NCBI GenBank assembly: GCA_036557225.1
Contig: DATBHX010000142.1
Coordinates: forward strand, 7,936 to 71,935
Direction of reading: 5' to 3'
DNA: 64,000 nt
DNA from: Angelobacter sp036557225
Lineage (GTDB): Bacteria; Acidobacteriota; Terriglobia; Terriglobales; Acidobacteriaceae
In this document: positions 33,716 to 41,863 of the stretch, piece after piece
Layout: every line of letters starts with the position of its first letter
Numbering within the stretch: the first letter of the stretch is position 1
The notes under the pieces: model-generated
Databases searched by the model: none
Told to the model about the DNA's origin: nothing
The model's input: only the letters and a program-made list of their open reading frames with translations
Position numbers and translations under genes: made by a program

Positions 33716-34381
33716 TTAGGCCGTCGGGACGGCCCGTGCGGATTGGGCATCACCCCGCTCTACCCACCACGCCATCAACGCGAGCACGAAGTAAAAGAAC
33801 AAAGCCGTCACCGCTTCGCCACGGCCACTCGTCGGCTGAGGAAGAACGAACGTCCCGGCAAACTGGACGGCCGCCAGCACCGAGACAAAGCCAATCAGTC
33901 TGCCGCGGCGCGTCACCGTTCTCAGCAGCAAAACAAAACCGCCAAACAGCAGCGCCATTTCCAGAACAAACTCAGGAATGCGATAGTTCCACAAACCAAA
34001 GCCCATCTTGCCCACGCTGTCATAAACCGCCAGATCGGGCCGGTGCACGATCAGGTCGAGAATCCAGTGTGAAAAAACGGCCGCCGCAAGAATCAATCCT
34101 GTCCGACGGCCGCGAAGCCTTGGCGCCAGCTGGCAGACCACGTACGCCATCGCCGACCAGCCCAGCGCGCCCACCAGGCTATGCGTATACGGCATGTAGT
34201 AAAGGTCCAGATCATTCGACGCGGTAAATCCGGGAACGATCCTCACCTTCTCAATCCCCACCAGCACAAAAATGCCCCACAGCACATCCACGAACTGCAC
34301 AGCAATAAACAGCAGCCACAGCGGCAGGCGCTTCTCTGCGGCGCGTCCGGCAAAACTCGCGCTGTAATGACCGATGAACAA
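33716..34381 (-). CDS. Multi-pass membrane protein, YdjM/DUF457-like
   Basis: 221 residues from a TTG start supported by an AGGGAGC site 8 bases upstream. About six hydrophobic helices. Conserved polar motifs in YdjM-type membrane hydrolases are seen: GHYSASF at the N-terminus, MPYTHSLVG, and SHWILDLIVHRPD, all with His. In E. coli YdjM is an SOS-regulated inner-membrane protein; the catalytic function of the family is uncertain. The C-terminus is polar and short. Confidence 0.7.
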   Translation of the reverse strand: MFIGHYSASFAGRAAEKRLPLWLLFIAVQFVDVLWGIFVLVGIEKVRIVPGFTASNDLDLYYMPYTHSLVGALGWSAMAYVVCQLAPRLRGRRTGLILAAAVFSHWILDLIVHRPDLAVYDSVGKMGFGLWNYRIPEFVLEMALLFGGFVLLLRTVTRRGRLIGFVSVLAAVQFAGTFVLPQPTSGRGEAVTALFFYFVLALMAWWVERGDAQSARAVPTA

Positions 34382-34414
34382 GACAGCTCCCTGGCCGATT
34401 CTCCGTGCAGCAAC

Positions 34415-34675
34415 CTAGACGCAGCCATCCACAATGGCCGTGATCCTCGCCTCTATGCTTTGGCAGGGAAAGAACGCGGGCTTCTCCATGCACTGGATCG
34501 TCAGCGTCTGGGCGCCGGCATTAAAGTTCCACTGGAAGGTAAAACCGCTTTGGCTGGCGCTACCGCTATCGGTCGTAACCTCGACCCTGGTTGCGGTCTT
34601 GATGGTCTGCTTGATGCAATCCCAGCGAGACTGGGTAACGCCGTTGAAGGTCTGCTGTTGGCACGCACTGCTCAT
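34415..34675 (-). CDS. Small conserved hypothetical protein
   Basis: 86 residues from the ATG at 34675, preceded by AGAGGGAG; a longer frame to 34804 lacks a site. The sequence begins MSSACQQQTFNGVTQSRWDC and has a beta-rich core (GFTFQWNFNAGAQTLTIQC) and a Cys-containing end (FFPCQSIEARI, VDGCV). Four cysteines in 86 residues is notable. No signal peptide. Small proteins of this style recur in several phyla; function unknown. Confidence 0.6.
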   Translation of the reverse strand: MSSACQQQTFNGVTQSRWDCIKQTIKTATRVEVTTDSGSASQSGFTFQWNFNAGAQTLTIQCMEKPAFFPCQSIEARITAIVDGCV

Positions 34676-34821
34676 GGCTCCCTCTTTCGCGATCAATTCT
34701 ATCGGTGAGAACGTAAACGATAATTCAAAATCGCCTCTCTGTCTTGCACGCTTTTCGTCCCCGCTGCCTTTTCTCCCTCTCTGATAAACTCTCTCCAGCA
34801 ACACCCGAAGGGGCCAACATC

Positions 34822-35739
34822 TTGCGACAACTTCCTGTACTGGTCGTCCACGGCGGCGCCTGGGCGATCCCCGACGAAATGGTAGAAGCCCATCTGGCGG
34901 GCGTGCAGAAAGCGCTGGCCCAGGGCTGGCACGTCCTGGAAGGTGGCGGCAGCGCTCTGGATGCCGTGGAAACCGCGATCGTCTGCATGGAAGACGACGA
35001 AACTTTTGATGCCGGCCGCGGCAGCTTCCTCACTCGTGATGGCCGCGTCCAGCTTGATGCCCTCATGATGGACGGCAACACCTTGCGCGCCGGGGGCGTT
35101 GGCTGCGTCGAGCGCATCCGCAACCCGATTCAGGCCGCCCGGCTGGTGCTTGACCAGAGCCCGCACGTTTACTTTGTCGCTGAAGGCGCAGAGCGCTTTG
35201 CCCAGGAGCACGGCATCGAACTTTGCCGCAATGAAGAGCTGGTCATCGAACGCGAAATCAAGCGCTTGAAAGATGCGCAGGAGAAAGAAGCCGCCGGCCA
35301 GCCTGACCTCACTTTTGCCGGCCCGCAATCGAGTCATGACACCGTTGGCGCTGTTGCGCTCGATGCCGCCGGCAACATCGCTGCCGGCACCTCAACCGGC
35401 GGCACGCTCAACAAAGCCCCGGGACGCGTGGGCGACTCATCGTTGATCGGCTGCGGTTGCTATGCTGACAATCTCAGCGCTGCGGCATCCTGCACCGGCT
35501 GGGGCGAACCCATCATGAAGCTGGTTCTGGCCAAGTGGGCCGCGGACCGCGTCCGCAACGGCGGCGCTCCTGACGCTGTCACGCAGGAGGCGATGCAGTA
35601 CCTGCAACGCCGTCTCAACGGCCACGGCGGCATGATCCTGCTCGATGCCCGTGGGCGCTTCGGCATCGCCCACAACACTCCGCGCATGGCTTGGGCTTAT
35701 AAAAATACCGAGCGGGAAAAATCGGCAATCAATTGCTAA
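34822..35739 (+). CDS. Isoaspartyl peptidase/L-asparaginase (Ntn hydrolase)
   Basis: 305 residues from a TTG at 34822, with AAGGGG about 10 bases upstream; an earlier TTG at 34744 would add residues with no family match. Self-cleaving threonine hydrolase: QSSHDTVGAVALD carries the nucleophile Thr (about residue 175) at the junction between alpha and beta chains, and GRVGDSSLIGCGCYAD is the family substrate-binding motif. N-terminal LVVHGGAWAIP is typical of plant-type asparaginases. Processes beta-aspartyl dipeptides or asparagine in the cytosol. Confidence 0.9.
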   Translation: MRQLPVLVVHGGAWAIPDEMVEAHLAGVQKALAQGWHVLEGGGSALDAVETAIVCMEDDETFDAGRGSFLTRDGRVQLDALMMDGNTLRAGGVGCVERIRNPIQAARLVLDQSPHVYFVAEGAERFAQEHGIELCRNEELVIEREIKRLKDAQEKEAAGQPDLTFAGPQSSHDTVGAVALDAAGNIAAGTSTGGTLNKAPGRVGDSSLIGCGCYADNLSAAASCTGWGEPIMKLVLAKWAADRVRNGGAPDAVTQEAMQYLQRRLNGHGGMILLDARGRFGIAHNTPRMAWAYKNTEREKSAINC

Positions 35740-35767
35740 GGGACCAGTAGTTCTTTAGGCTTGGCTT

Positions 35768-36799
35768 CTAGCGTCGTCCGCCACCGCGACCCGTATCGTC
35801 ACCGCCGCCACCACCGCCAAACAGCGGAATATCGATTTCCTTTTCGCTAGCCACTGCTGAAGTTCCGCACATTGCCGGCGAATAACGCCATTTTTTCAAC
35901 GCTTCCATGATCGATTGCTGTAGCTCGGCATCCCTGGTGAGCATCTTCACGTTCTGCAGATTGCCATCCTTGTCGATGATTCCGTAGACATGCACCACCG
36001 GCGATAACGCCGCATTCCTTCGTGCGACCATCGGAGAAAATTCCGGCCGCGGCATCTGCAGCGCCTTGGGCGGCTGGAGTTTCTCGCAGGTATCAAACTC
36101 GATAGCGCGCGGCGGGATTGCGAATGCCGTCTCCGCAAACTGCGCTTTGAGTACATGAATGTCCTCGATGGTCAGGATGGGCGTCTCTTTGGTCGCCAGT
36201 TCCAGCAGCAGAGTGATGGTTTGAGGAAACTGGCGGCCGTCCACGTCGGTGTATTTCGAGAACTCATACGCTCTCTGTTGTTCCATCGATTCCAGCAGCA
36301 CCTTTCTATCCGGATCAAAACACAGCCGGTGCCGCTGCTCGCCTTTCACGTCGAAACAATTTGCCGCCTGGTTTTGTACTTTCTTTCGCGAGACATCACC
36401 TAGCTTGGCATCGCCATCTTCCCCCAGCTTGTCCCAGAGATGATCGGTTTCGGTCAGCCGGCCCAGCAAAGGAACCGGCAGCGGCGTGGAACGATAGATA
36501 TAGAGTTTGTTGCCGCGCACCAGCCGGATCTCCCGGTAGTCCTCGACTCGCAGCTCAGATAATGACCTCTCATGGTCGCGATAAATCGTGATGCTGCCCT
36601 TCTTCTGGCTCTCCGTGCCGGGATTGATCACCACTGTTCCCTGCAGTTGGTACGGCAGCAGCGCCGAGAGGTCAGAGGCTTCATGGGCTGATTGCAAAAG
36701 TTGTTTCGCTTCGGGTCGCGCATCGTCCGTGGCTCGCGATCCCACACTTAGGGCCAACACCAGCGCCCACAGCAACACAACAGGTTTCTTCGTTGTCAT
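35768..36799 (-). CDS. Exported protein with TonB C-terminal-like domain
   Basis: 343 residues with a signal peptide (~1-22). The C-terminal region (~245-325: VVHVYGIIDKDGNLQNVKML and MEALKKWRYSPAMCG) resembles the TonB C-terminal fold, but there is no membrane anchor and no Pro-rich linker. The first ~220 residues have a lipoprotein-carrier or DUF-like beta pattern (VVINPGTESQKKGSITIY, FDVKGEQRHRLCFDP). A glycine-rich GGGGGGDDTGRGGGRR tail ends it. Possibly an acidobacterial outer-membrane-linked sensor; function unknown. Confidence 0.75.
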   Translation of the reverse strand: MTTKKPVVLLWALVLALSVGSRATDDARPEAKQLLQSAHEASDLSALLPYQLQGTVVINPGTESQKKGSITIYRDHERSLSELRVEDYREIRLVRGNKLYIYRSTPLPVPLLGRLTETDHLWDKLGEDGDAKLGDVSRKKVQNQAANCFDVKGEQRHRLCFDPDRKVLLESMEQQRAYEFSKYTDVDGRQFPQTITLLLELATKETPILTIEDIHVLKAQFAETAFAIPPRAIEFDTCEKLQPPKALQMPRPEFSPMVARRNAALSPVVHVYGIIDKDGNLQNVKMLTRDAELQQSIMEALKKWRYSPAMCGTSAVASEKEIDIPLFGGGGGGDDTGRGGGRR

Positions 36800-36917
36800 G
36801 GTGGAAGAAAAGTTGGAGCCCCACCTCCAACTGCGGCGAGAAGTGTAAACGTAAAGCGACGTTGAATCCAGCGCTTTCTAAAAAGGATCGGGAGTTGCCG
36901 GACGTGAATATCAAAAA

Positions 36918-37463
36918 TTACTTGTCATAGTGCAGCAGTGAAAAGACTTCCGTCCCGTCAAATTTGTTGCGCCCACTCAGGAAGTCGAGCTCCACCACAA
37001 AGCCCATCCCCTCCACCTTCGCGCCAAGCGACTTCGCCAGCTGCAGGCAGGCATTCGCCGTACCGCCGGTAGCCAGCAGATCATCCACGATGATCACCGT
37101 CTGCCCCGGCTTGATGGCATCCTTGTGGATCTCCAGCGTGTCCGTTCCGTATTCCAACTCGTAGGTCCATTTCACGGTCTCGGCCGGCAGCTTGCGCGGC
37201 TTGCGAATGGGAACAAAACCGGCGTTCAGGCGATAGGCCAGCGCCGGTCCAAAAATAAATCCACGCGCCTCGATCCCCAGCACCAGATCGATATTGCGGC
37301 CCAGGTAGTGCTCGGAGAGTGCGTCAATCAGCGTGGCAAAGCCCAGCTTGTCTTTGAGCAGCGTGGTGATGTCGTAAAAAAGAATCCCCGGTTTGGGGAA
37401 ATCAGGCACCTCGCGGACCAGTTGTTTGAGGTGTTCGCAGCTCGCTGCCGCTTTTGGCTCCAT
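36918..37463 (-). CDS. apt: Adenine phosphoribosyltransferase
   Basis: 181 residues. Salvages adenine with PRPP to AMP. PRPP loop IIVDDLLATGGTANACLQL, substrate loop GIEARGFIFGPALAYRL and VPIRKPRKLPAETVKW are all typical. It starts directly after the acylphosphatase stop (ATG immediately follows TAG), so the two are translationally coupled. A cytosolic dimer is expected. Confidence 0.96.
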   Translation of the reverse strand: MEPKAAASCEHLKQLVREVPDFPKPGILFYDITTLLKDKLGFATLIDALSEHYLGRNIDLVLGIEARGFIFGPALAYRLNAGFVPIRKPRKLPAETVKWTYELEYGTDTLEIHKDAIKPGQTVIIVDDLLATGGTANACLQLAKSLGAKVEGMGFVVELDFLSGRNKFDGTEVFSLLHYDK

Positions 37464-37742
37464 CTACCATGCTCCTTCAATGCGAAAAGTTTTCAGACCG
37501 TCCACCGGCTCGGCCGGTATTTCATTCACTTCATCCACGCGCGCGGCCCGCGGCCCCTGGCGCAGTTTGTTGCTGAACATCCGATGCTGCTCTTCCGATC
37601 CCATCGCCAGAGCTTCCACCGTGCCATCAATATTGTTGCGCACCCATCCCGCCAGGCCCAGCACGCGCGCTTCGTGATCCACGAACCAGCGGAAGCCCAC
37701 GCCCTGCACCCGCCCGCGAACTATGTAACGCCTGGCGATCAT
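37464..37742 (-). CDS. acyP: Acylphosphatase
   Basis: 92 residues, standard length. Hydrolyses acyl phosphates. GRVQGVGFRWFVDHEA provides the catalytic Arg and the following GWVRNNIDGTVEALAMG contains the catalytic Asn. It is directly upstream of apt with no gap. Confidence 0.95.
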   Translation of the reverse strand: MIARRYIVRGRVQGVGFRWFVDHEARVLGLAGWVRNNIDGTVEALAMGSEEQHRMFSNKLRQGPRAARVDEVNEIPAEPVDGLKTFRIEGAW

Positions 37743-37818
37743 AAAAGTCTTTGATTCAGAAAGTATCAGGAAAAATGAAAATCGAATCGCGTGCCGCCGC
37801 AGTTACCCGCCTCAAAAG

Positions 37819-38379
37819 CTAGGCTCTCGAAAGGTAAGCGCCTTCGGCGGTATCCACACGGATCTTTTCGCCTTCATTGATGAAAGGCGGCACCTGCACC
37901 ACCAGCCCAGTCTCAGTCTTGGCCGGCTTGGTTACGCTTGACGCCGTGGCCGACTTCAACCCTGGCTCAGTCTCCACCACGGTCAGCTCTACCGTCTGCG
38001 GCAGCTCAATTCCCACTGCCTTGCCGTCATAAAACTCCACCCTGATCAGCAGGTTGGGCGTGAGATAGTCCACCGAATCACCCAGCACGTCGCGATTCAA
38101 ATGCACCTGCTCGTAGTTCTCCGTATTCATGAAGCAGTAGCTGTCGCCGTCCTGGTAGAGGTACTCCATGGGAATTTCATCCACCGTGATCTTCTCAATG
38201 GGATCGCTGGAGCGGAAGCGGTGTTCAAACATGGCGCCGGTGCGGATGTTGCGCAGCTTGGCCTGGATAAACGCGCGCAGGTTGCCGGGCGTCCGGTGCT
38301 CGACCGTAAAGACCAGGTGCAGGTCATTGTTGTGTTTGATGATCATTCCCGGACGCATCTGGGTTGCTGGAATTGCCAT
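37819..38379 (-). CDS. efp: Translation elongation factor P, Asn at the modification position
   Basis: 186 residues, full three-domain length, with AAGGAGAG upstream. EF-P binds the ribosome E-site and relieves stalling at polyproline. The domain I loop, in E. coli PGKGQAF with modified Lys34, reads TPGNLRAF here (Asn33). No Lys or Arg lies at the loop tip, so neither EpmA- nor EarP-type modification would be possible there. Other parts are normal: QAKLRNIRTGAMFEHRFRS, LPQTVELTVVETEPG, VPPFINEGEKIRVDT and GAYLSRA. A small minority of EF-Ps with a different residue at this position is known. Confidence 0.95.
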   Translation of the reverse strand: MAIPATQMRPGMIIKHNNDLHLVFTVEHRTPGNLRAFIQAKLRNIRTGAMFEHRFRSSDPIEKITVDEIPMEYLYQDGDSYCFMNTENYEQVHLNRDVLGDSVDYLTPNLLIRVEFYDGKAVGIELPQTVELTVVETEPGLKSATASSVTKPAKTETGLVVQVPPFINEGEKIRVDTAEGAYLSRA

Positions 38380-38792
38380 GAGTTGAACTCTCTCCTTGAA
38401 GCGCTAGCTGTATTTTGGGAGTCTTGCCTGCTTCATTTGCGGGATACGGCGAAGCAGACTGAACCTGCTGCGGCCCACAGACGGAACTACGTTAAGACGC
38501 CGAACCAAAAATTTTACCTCAAACCCGAACTGCCTGCTTGCAGCGTGCCGCCGCCACCCGCAGAGTGCTACGCCGGCTCGGAACCGCCGGATAACCCAAC
38601 GGTGCGTTGGACCGCAGAACGTCAGATTTGGCCCGTCTGCGCCAAGCCCGTCACAGCGTGATACACGCTGCCTGATTACAAATCCTTAACAATCAATCGT
38701 TTAATCCATCCAAGGCCGTGGCTGTCGACCTGCATATAAGAAGGTAGAACGCCGAAATGGGAACACTATTTATGGGTGGTTACTAAAAGGCC
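38380..38792. other. Intergenic region upstream of efp and the protease gene
   Basis: 413 bases without a supported gene, between divergent transcripts. It contains a small hairpin (CCAACG/CGTTGG, 38596-38610) and an AT-rich tract near 38680-38710 that is a plausible promoter region for the protease; no convincing -35/-10 pair or riboswitch was recognised. Confidence 0.5.
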
Positions 38793-40490
38793 ATGACGTC
38801 GATTCAAAAGCGAGTACAAATTGGCTCCCTCCTGCTGCTGTTGTTCATCTCAGGTTCTGCTTTTGGCCGAAAAAAGCTGTCTCCTGAGCTGGATGCGAAA
38901 AGTGCCAGGCTCGGAGCTCTCAGCGGCGCACAATCGCCGACCGAACTCATCGATGTAATTGTGCAAGTTCGTCCGGGAGCGGCTCTCAGCCAGCATCGCC
39001 AGAAAATGTTGTCGCTTGGCGCCCGGCAAAAAGGCGCGCTGGATGTTATTAACGGCACCGTCCTTCGCATTCCCGCCAGCATGCTGCCGCAACTGGAACA
39101 GGACCCGGACATCTCCTATGTGTCACCCGACCGCAAAACGATTCAGCTTTCGCAGGAAGATTGGGTGCTCGACGCCACACAGTCCACGGGTGTGATCAAT
39201 GCCGGCTATACCGGCAACGGGATTGGTGTCGCCGTAATCGATAGCGGCATTCGCACCACGCACCCCGACCTGATGAATTTGTATACCGGCAATTCCCGCG
39301 TGGTGTACAGCCAGAGCTTTGTTCCCGGGCTTGATGCCAATGATCAGTACGGCCACGGGACCCACGTCGCCGGCATCATTGGGGGCAACGGCTATGTTTC
39401 TAATGGCTACATGCAGGGTATCGCCTCGCGCGTCAACTTGATCAACCTGCGCGTGCTTGATGCCAATGGCGCCGGAACTGACAGCGCTGTGGTAGCGGCT
39501 ATTCAGCGCGCGATCCAACTCAAAGGCCAATACAACATTCGCATCATCAATCTGTCCCTGGGACGCAGGATTTCGGAAAGCTATTTGCTGGATCCAATCT
39601 GCCAAGCGGTGGAGCAGGCGTGGAAGGCCGGCATCGTGGTGGTTGTCGCCGCTGGTAATTTCGGCCAGGACAACTCGATGCAAACCAACGGTTATGCCAC
39701 GATTACCGCGCCGGGCAACGATCCCTACGTCATCACAGTGGGTGCAACCAACACGCACGGCACCGACATGACCAGTGACGACACCATGACCAGCTTCAGT
39801 TCCAAAGGGCCCTCTCTGCTGGACCATGTGATCAAGCCTGACCTGGTTGCTCCGGGAAACAGAATGGTATCGCTCAATGCGCCGGGCAGTACCCTGGACA
39901 GAAACTATCCCGCAAACGAAGTCGCACCCTCACTCTATGGAAGCTGTTCCAACACGGCCTATTATTTCCGCATGAGCGGCACCAGCATGGCTACGCCGCT
40001 GGTGACAGGCGCCGTTGCGCTCATGCTGGAGCGCACGCCCGGCCTCAATCCTGACCAGGTCAAAGCCCGGCTGATGAAGACGGCTACCAAGTCTTATCCG
40101 GCCTATAGCACCGCCACAAGCAACGGGACCATCTTTAACATCCAGGATGATCTGTTTACCGTCGGCGCCGGATATCTCAATACCTATGCGGCTGTCGCCA
40201 GCAATGACGCGCCTTCGGGAACAGCGCTTTCGCCCATTGCGACGCGCGATCTCAGCGGCAACGTGCTCTTGAGAGCCGATCCCAGCTCTGTATGGACCAA
40301 CTCGATCGTCTGGGGCAATTCCATCACCTGGGGCAACGCAGTCAATTCCAACTCGATCGTCTGGGGCAATTCCATTACCTGGGGCAACAGCACACTGAAC
40401 GGATTCAGCATCGTGTGGGGTAATTCGATTGTTTGGGGCGACAGCACGACCACGGCATTTTCGGAAGCGGTAAATTCAGACCAGAACTAG
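38793..40490 (+). CDS. Subtilisin-like serine protease with C-terminal WGN repeats
   Basis: 565 residues. A signal peptide (~1-25), a propeptide/inhibitor I9-like region (~50-115), and a peptidase S8 domain with the triad Asp150 (VAVIDSGI), His188 (YGHGTHVAG) and Ser398 (SGTSMATP), and oxyanion Asn289 (AAGNFGQ). After the domain, residues ~500-550 are a repeat tail: N-S-I-V/T-W-G-N occurs six times. The tail is Trp- and Asn-rich and could bind polymer, a cell surface or itself. A membrane protein gene follows at 44 bases. Confidence 0.92.
   Translation: MTSIQKRVQIGSLLLLLFISGSAFGRKKLSPELDAKSARLGALSGAQSPTELIDVIVQVRPGAALSQHRQKMLSLGARQKGALDVINGTVLRIPASMLPQLEQDPDISYVSPDRKTIQLSQEDWVLDATQSTGVINAGYTGNGIGVAVIDSGIRTTHPDLMNLYTGNSRVVYSQSFVPGLDANDQYGHGTHVAGIIGGNGYVSNGYMQGIASRVNLINLRVLDANGAGTDSAVVAAIQRAIQLKGQYNIRIINLSLGRRISESYLLDPICQAVEQAWKAGIVVVVAAGNFGQDNSMQTNGYATITAPGNDPYVITVGATNTHGTDMTSDDTMTSFSSKGPSLLDHVIKPDLVAPGNRMVSLNAPGSTLDRNYPANEVAPSLYGSCSNTAYYFRMSGTSMATPLVTGAVALMLERTPGLNPDQVKARLMKTATKSYPAYSTATSNGTIFNIQDDLFTVGAGYLNTYAAVASNDAPSGTALSPIATRDLSGNVLLRADPSSVWTNSIVWGNSITWGNAVNSNSIVWGNSITWGNSTLNGFSIVWGNSIVWGDSTTTAFSEAVNSDQN
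40290..40442 (+). repeat. WGN tandem repeat in the protease C-terminus
   Basis: The DNA unit TCGATCGTCTGGGGCAATTC and close variants recurs six times as pairs. It encodes W-G-N/D at residues 507, 513, 524, 530, 542 and 548. The first two pairs are almost identical at DNA level, pointing to recent duplication. Confidence 0.85.
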
Positions 40491-40533
40491 GCAAGCATAC
40501 GTGTTCCCGCGCGGACGGGAAAACCGAGGAACT

Positions 40534-41301
40534 ATGCAGAGGGTTTCGCTCAGTGCGAAAGGATTTATCGCGGTAGTTGTCGTGACCGGCATCGCGGTGC
40601 TCGCGAACGGCCTGCTTCACTGGACCTATAGTAGGCCAGTTGAGCTGGTTGGGCTGCTAATCATGGCTGCGGTCGCCTCACGGCTTAAAGTGAAGCTGCC
40701 CGGGCTCAACGGCAGCATGTCAGTCAATGTGCCGTACCTGTTGATCATTGCGGTACGGCTCGGCGCCGGCGAAGCATTGGCCATCGCTGCGCTAGCCGGC
40801 CTGCTTCAGTCGATTTCAGCGTTGAAGAAGCGCGAGACTTTCGTTCAGGCGCTCTTCAGTTCAGCGGCGATTACCAATTCAACCGCTGCCGCCATACTTG
40901 CTTTCAAGTCAGCGTCAAGCCATGGTTGGTTCGGCCCACTTTCGGTCAGCGCCGCCGGCGCGGCCTTCTTCCTGGCCAATACCATTCAGATTGCTCTGGT
41001 GTTGTGGCTGGCGGAAGGAAAGAACCCTCTGCAGGCGTGGCGGGGAATGGCTCAGCTCTCGGTGCCCTACTACCTCCTCAGCGCCGAGATTGCTGCGGTT
41101 ATCTGCATGGCCGTTCAGTTTGCAACGTGGGGAGAAGGGCTGGCCTTGCTGCCGATCATGTATTCCATCTATGCGTCGTACAAACTTTACTTCGGAGCAC
41201 CACTAGCGGCAAATCGAGAAAACGCCGAAGTGCGATCAGAAGACCAATCCATGGTTCGAGCCGGAGTGAGCGCCTCTGCGCCATCTGTGGTAACCCACTG
41301 A
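40534..41301 (+). CDS. Multi-pass membrane protein following the protease
   Basis: 255 residues from the ATG at 40534, chosen because CGAGGAA lies upstream; the frame opens earlier without a site. About seven hydrophobic segments (GFIAVVVVTGIAVLANGLL, VELVGLLIMAAVAS, VPYLLIIAVRLGAGEALAIA and others). It resembles the membrane sensor domains (MASE-like) found fused to diguanylate cyclases, but no catalytic domain follows and the C-terminus is a short hydrophilic tail. The role is unknown; the 44-base gap after the protease gene suggests an operon. Confidence 0.75.
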   Translation: MQRVSLSAKGFIAVVVVTGIAVLANGLLHWTYSRPVELVGLLIMAAVASRLKVKLPGLNGSMSVNVPYLLIIAVRLGAGEALAIAALAGLLQSISALKKRETFVQALFSSAAITNSTAAAILAFKSASSHGWFGPLSVSAAGAAFFLANTIQIALVLWLAEGKNPLQAWRGMAQLSVPYYLLSAEIAAVICMAVQFATWGEGLALLPIMYSIYASYKLYFGAPLAANRENAEVRSEDQSMVRAGVSASAPSVVTH

Positions 41302-41317
41302 CGTGGCAGGGTGACAC

Positions 41318-41845
41318 TCACTGGCAGACTTTCTTTCTCATCTCGGCAGAAAGGTCCTCGGGGTCAGGGCCGGCATTGTAGATCACTTCGATTTCCCGGA
41401 CTTCCTGAACATCAACCTGGTAGGTAAACGCCCCTAACCGTCCGTACACGCCTGGACCGCGAAAGGTACCCGTGAATATTCCGTTCACCATGATTCCATT
41501 TTCATTTTCCTGGATAAGGTCATTGAGTCTTTTTAATCCGGGAGCAATTTCTCCGCTGGCAGGCAACACCTCTCTCATCCACACGCGGCCCGAATCAATA
41601 CAGCCCATGCAAAACAGCTGGCTCTGTTTTCGACCCAGTCTAAAAGTCGCTTTTACCGTGATTTGTTTTCCTTCATAAAACTCAGAATTCCGCAGTACCT
41701 CGCATAACTCCACGCGTGCCGGTAGGCTGGCAGGCTTTCCCTTGTTGGCCCGGAATCGGCCGTTGGCGCTTAGGATAAAGAGCAAGCAGGCGAGCGTGGT
41801 CAAAAACATCAGCATCACGGTCTGATATTTTTGCTTGAGCGGCAT
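41318..41845 (-). CDS. Membrane-anchored hypothetical protein
   Basis: 175 residues with one N-terminal membrane segment (~10-27) and an exported beta-rich domain. The part GKQITVKATFRLG, GIMVNGIFTGTFRGPG and FTYQVDVQEVREIEVI suggests an OB-like fold. A CMGC motif (FCMGCIDSG) is present. It converges on the membrane protein above and neighbours the large protein that follows. No family recognised. Confidence 0.65.
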   Translation of the reverse strand: MPLKQKYQTVMLMFLTTLACLLFILSANGRFRANKGKPASLPARVELCEVLRNSEFYEGKQITVKATFRLGRKQSQLFCMGCIDSGRVWMREVLPASGEIAPGLKRLNDLIQENENGIMVNGIFTGTFRGPGVYGRLGAFTYQVDVQEVREIEVIYNAGPDPEDLSAEMRKKVCQ

Positions 41846-41863
41846 GGCTTGATTGTCTAACAG

